From assembly GCA_964017045.1 (NCBI GenBank), contig OZ024797.1:13299062-13363061 (forward strand): 64,000 bases of DNA, given 5' to 3'. A program made the position numbers and the translations under genes. Under the pieces are notes generated by a model that was not told the DNA's origin, searched no databases, and saw only the letters and a list, made by a program, of their open reading frames with translations. Below are positions 61,780-64,000 of the stretch, piece after piece (positions within the stretch are counted from its first letter, which is position 1; each line of letters opens with the position of its first letter). Source of the stretch: Omphiscola glabra. Lineage: Eukaryota > Mollusca > Gastropoda > Lymnaeidae.

Positions 61780-62760
61780 TCCATCCTTTTTTGCGCTGCA
61801 GCCCATGCCGGGCTTTGGCCTGCTTCACCACATCCTCCCACTCAGACCGTACTGATGATTTTCTCATCTATGCTTGGATTGCCAGCTGCCGTAGATCTCC
61901 CTCCACATCATCCATCCATCTAAGCCTATGTCTACATTTGAGCCGTTTTCCTCTCGGGATTTGATGATGCTCCCTCTTCACTTCTCTGTCATTTTAAGTG
62001 TCCAGCCATGGGGTAGCCAGCCCTTTTTATTTCTGCTGCTAGCATACACGTGTGGGATTCTAATATAGACTGTACAATTCCTGGTTGGTTCGTATTCTAC
62101 ATCCATATTCATCCTTTTTTTGTCCGCACATTTTCTGGAGAACTTTTCTCTCCCATGTGTTTTATGGGTTTTCTGGCGTTTTTGTTTGTGTCCGAGTTTT
62201 ACTTGCATATGTTACAATGGTCTGATTACGGTTTTATATAGTTTTCTTTGTTTCGCTTGTAATTTTTTTTTTTACTTTTGAGTATTTTCTGCCAAACGAA
62301 GTATGCCCTGATCCCAATCGATCTTCTTTCAATTATTTCTGTTAGTAATTTCTTTCTTTCATTAAATAAAGATACTAGGTATTTAAATGGATTTACTTTT
62401 TCAAAAGTGTTTTTTTTTAAATTTTAATTGTTTCATCTGTCTGTTCACTTAAAATTATCATGAATTTTTTTGTTGTTGTTAACTTCCAGCCCTGCTTATA
62501 GTGATACGTCGTCTAATTCAATAAAAATCTTGCGATATATCTTTATTAATTTTCCCTAAAAGTGCTATGTTATCAGCATTTGTAAGATTCTGAAGGAGTT
62601 GGTTGTAGAGAGTGCATATTAGTTTTGGGTCTTGGGTTTCCCTCTGAAAGTATCCTGTTATTGTTCCTCGGGTGTCAATATGTATGTTTCTTATAATTCT
62701 CTCCAATGTTAGCTTAAATAGCATACAAGCCAGTGAGTCTCCTTATATTAGGCCTAATCT
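61780..62760 (-). mobile_element. LINE fragment, 3' half of reverse transcriptase ORF (decayed)
   Basis: Minus strand, with frameshifts: MLFKLTLERIIRNIHIDTRG, then FKYLVSLFNERKKLLTEII, then RLRWMDDVEGDLRQLAIQA, then EWEDVVKQAKARHGLQRKK, the typical carboxy end of these LINE polymerases. It starts just after where the plus-strand piece at 62819-63300 stops in protein order. Confidence 0.85.
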
Positions 62761-62818
62761 GAAATACCCTTGAATAATGACGCTGTATCTTGATTTTGCT
62801 GTTTGAGTTGTCTTAAGT

Positions 62819-63300
62819 TGCCCTGGCGAAGACATCATCACAGCAGAACTTATATAGAGAAAGAGAACTACCCACTAAGACATATAAACGTTTAAAACTG
62901 CACTCTGGCAAGAAGAGAAAATTCCAACAGAATGGGAAACAACACTAATAACCCCAATACACAAGAAAGGTTACAAACTTCACTGCACAAACTACCGAGA
63001 AATTTCCCTAGTAAATGTTGCATACAAAATACTGACAAAACTATTTGCCAAAAAGACTACAACCGTACACTGAACTAAATACTAGTTGACTACCAAAGTG
63101 GATTCAGACAAAACAAATCAATAACTGATCAGATGTCTATTATAGAGATGTTAAGAGTATAATATCCTTTTGCACCAATTCTAAGTGGACTATAAATTGA
63201 CCAATGACAGCAACAAAAGAAAATATCTATGAGACTTTGCAAGACTTTGGCATACCCAACAAACTAATAAAACTGATACATATAACATTAAACAACTAAA
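62819..63300 (+). mobile_element. LINE fragment, 5' half of reverse transcriptase ORF (decayed, opposite orientation)
   Basis: Plus strand: PGEDIITAELI, then IPTEWETTLITPIHKKGYKL, then CTNYREISLVNVAYKILTKL, later LQDFGIPNKLIKLIHITLN. The HKKG...NYR-x-ISL...YKI block is diagnostic of non-LTR reverse transcriptases. Stops interrupt it. Confidence 0.87.
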
Positions 63301-63309
63301 AAAAGCTTA

Positions 63310-63930
63310 ACAAATGAAATCATTAGTTTAAAATATAAAATATATGTCTGTCTAAGTTGGCTTCCAATACGTTTTTCTCTCCCCCACCCCCGCCCCAAAA
63401 CGCCGATACTCTCGTCTACTTCCTATATTTCAAAATAATGCTGGACTTGTCTTTGTAACATACACATAATCCCATAACAGCGAGACATCTAAACCTATTG
63501 CTATATTACATATACATGTCTTATCCACGAATGCCTACATAATATCTTGTCATCTATACTATACACATAAACAATAATATTTTTAACATACTCATACCAC
63601 CTATAATATACATGCATATCAACTATGATATACTGAAATAAAATATGCAACGCGCTTACCAAAACTAAATGATCAAAATTAAGTCCTTATTGTGACAAGA
63701 CGAGTTTGATGGCTTATTTCTACGCTAGAGAAATACTACGCATATGTCTTGCGTTTAAATTGTTATTATTGTAAAATGTCTCGGTTAAAATATGTATTTA
63801 TTTATTTTCTGAAAATAAACATTTACAATGTAATTTAAAAAACGGCTAATATGGATAGATTGTACCTGATTTCATTTGCGTGTTTTGTCCCTGGTTCCGA
63901 TAGGATCAAAACCCTGGTTCCCATATGGTC
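63310..63930. other. No gene recognised
   Basis: AT-rich DNA with no ORF, tandem array or clear element beyond scattered short repeats. Confidence 0.5.
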
Positions 63931-64000
63931 AAAACCCAGGTTAGGGATAAGTTTAGGGTTCAGGCTAGGTTTAGGGATATAACTAGGGTTCAGGTTAGGT
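63930..64000. repeat. Degenerate TTAGGG/TTAGGT-like repeat at window end
   Basis: 'ggttagggataagtttaggg', 'ttcaggctaggtttagggat' and 'ctagggttcaggttaggt': successive TTAGGG-related words. The array continues past the window, so length and identity are unknown. Confidence 0.6.

Overview
This is eukaryotic, AT-rich, intron- and repeat-dense DNA, most likely from a mollusc (probably a gastropod). The argument is the secreted multi-Kunitz/papilin architecture, a membrane protein with two WSC-like domains, and hAT-type short elements resembling the SPIN/URR1 group known to have moved between snails and vertebrates. The species assignment is inference. There are no operons, and no rRNA, tRNA or CRISPR array was recognised. 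Almost every long ORF is either a reverse transcriptase fragment or an artefact of a tandem array whose period is a multiple of three.

Two protein-coding genes can be rebuilt exon by exon from splice sites, reading phase and domain continuity. Gene A (+ strand, about 1977-37230) is a papilin-like secreted matrix protein. It has 26 coding exons that stay in frame end to end (4692 nt, 1563 residues): signal peptide, five GCC-DG ('papilin cassette') modules, two Kunitz domains, an EGF, an unrecognised Cys-rich stretch, three more GCC-DG modules, two Kunitz, Ig, Thr/Pro linker, Ig, linker, four Kunitz, a GCC-DG module, three Ig and a C-terminal PLAC domain. The TSP1/ADAMTS-spacer front end of classical papilins was not found. 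The first exon lies behind a 14.8-kb intron and is the least certain part. Gene B (- strand, 61308 down to 41010) has 10 short coding exons (1191 nt, 396 residues): signal peptide, WSC-like domain, linker, second divergent WSC-like domain, a charged stalk, one transmembrane helix and a basic cytoplasmic tail. No ORF longer than about 100 codons marks it. The two genes converge tail to tail with about 3.8 kb between stop codons.

The rest is mobile and tandem DNA. Non-LTR retrotransposon pieces lie at 10.66-10.87, 35.04-35.60, 46.53-47.95 and 61.78-63.30 kb; the last looks like a twin-primed inversion. Terminal-inverted-repeat elements include three SPIN-like hAT copies, three copies of a 158-bp element beginning CAGACCTGTTTAC, a TTAA-flanked piggyBac-like element, two inverted copies of a 0.58-kb GC-rich element, and several other hAT-like copies with 8-bp target duplications. 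More than twenty minisatellites are present, the largest a 1.5-kb 21-bp array at 50.7-52.2 kb. In gene B, the 3' part of the first WSC exon, including its splice donor, has been tandemly copied into the following intron.
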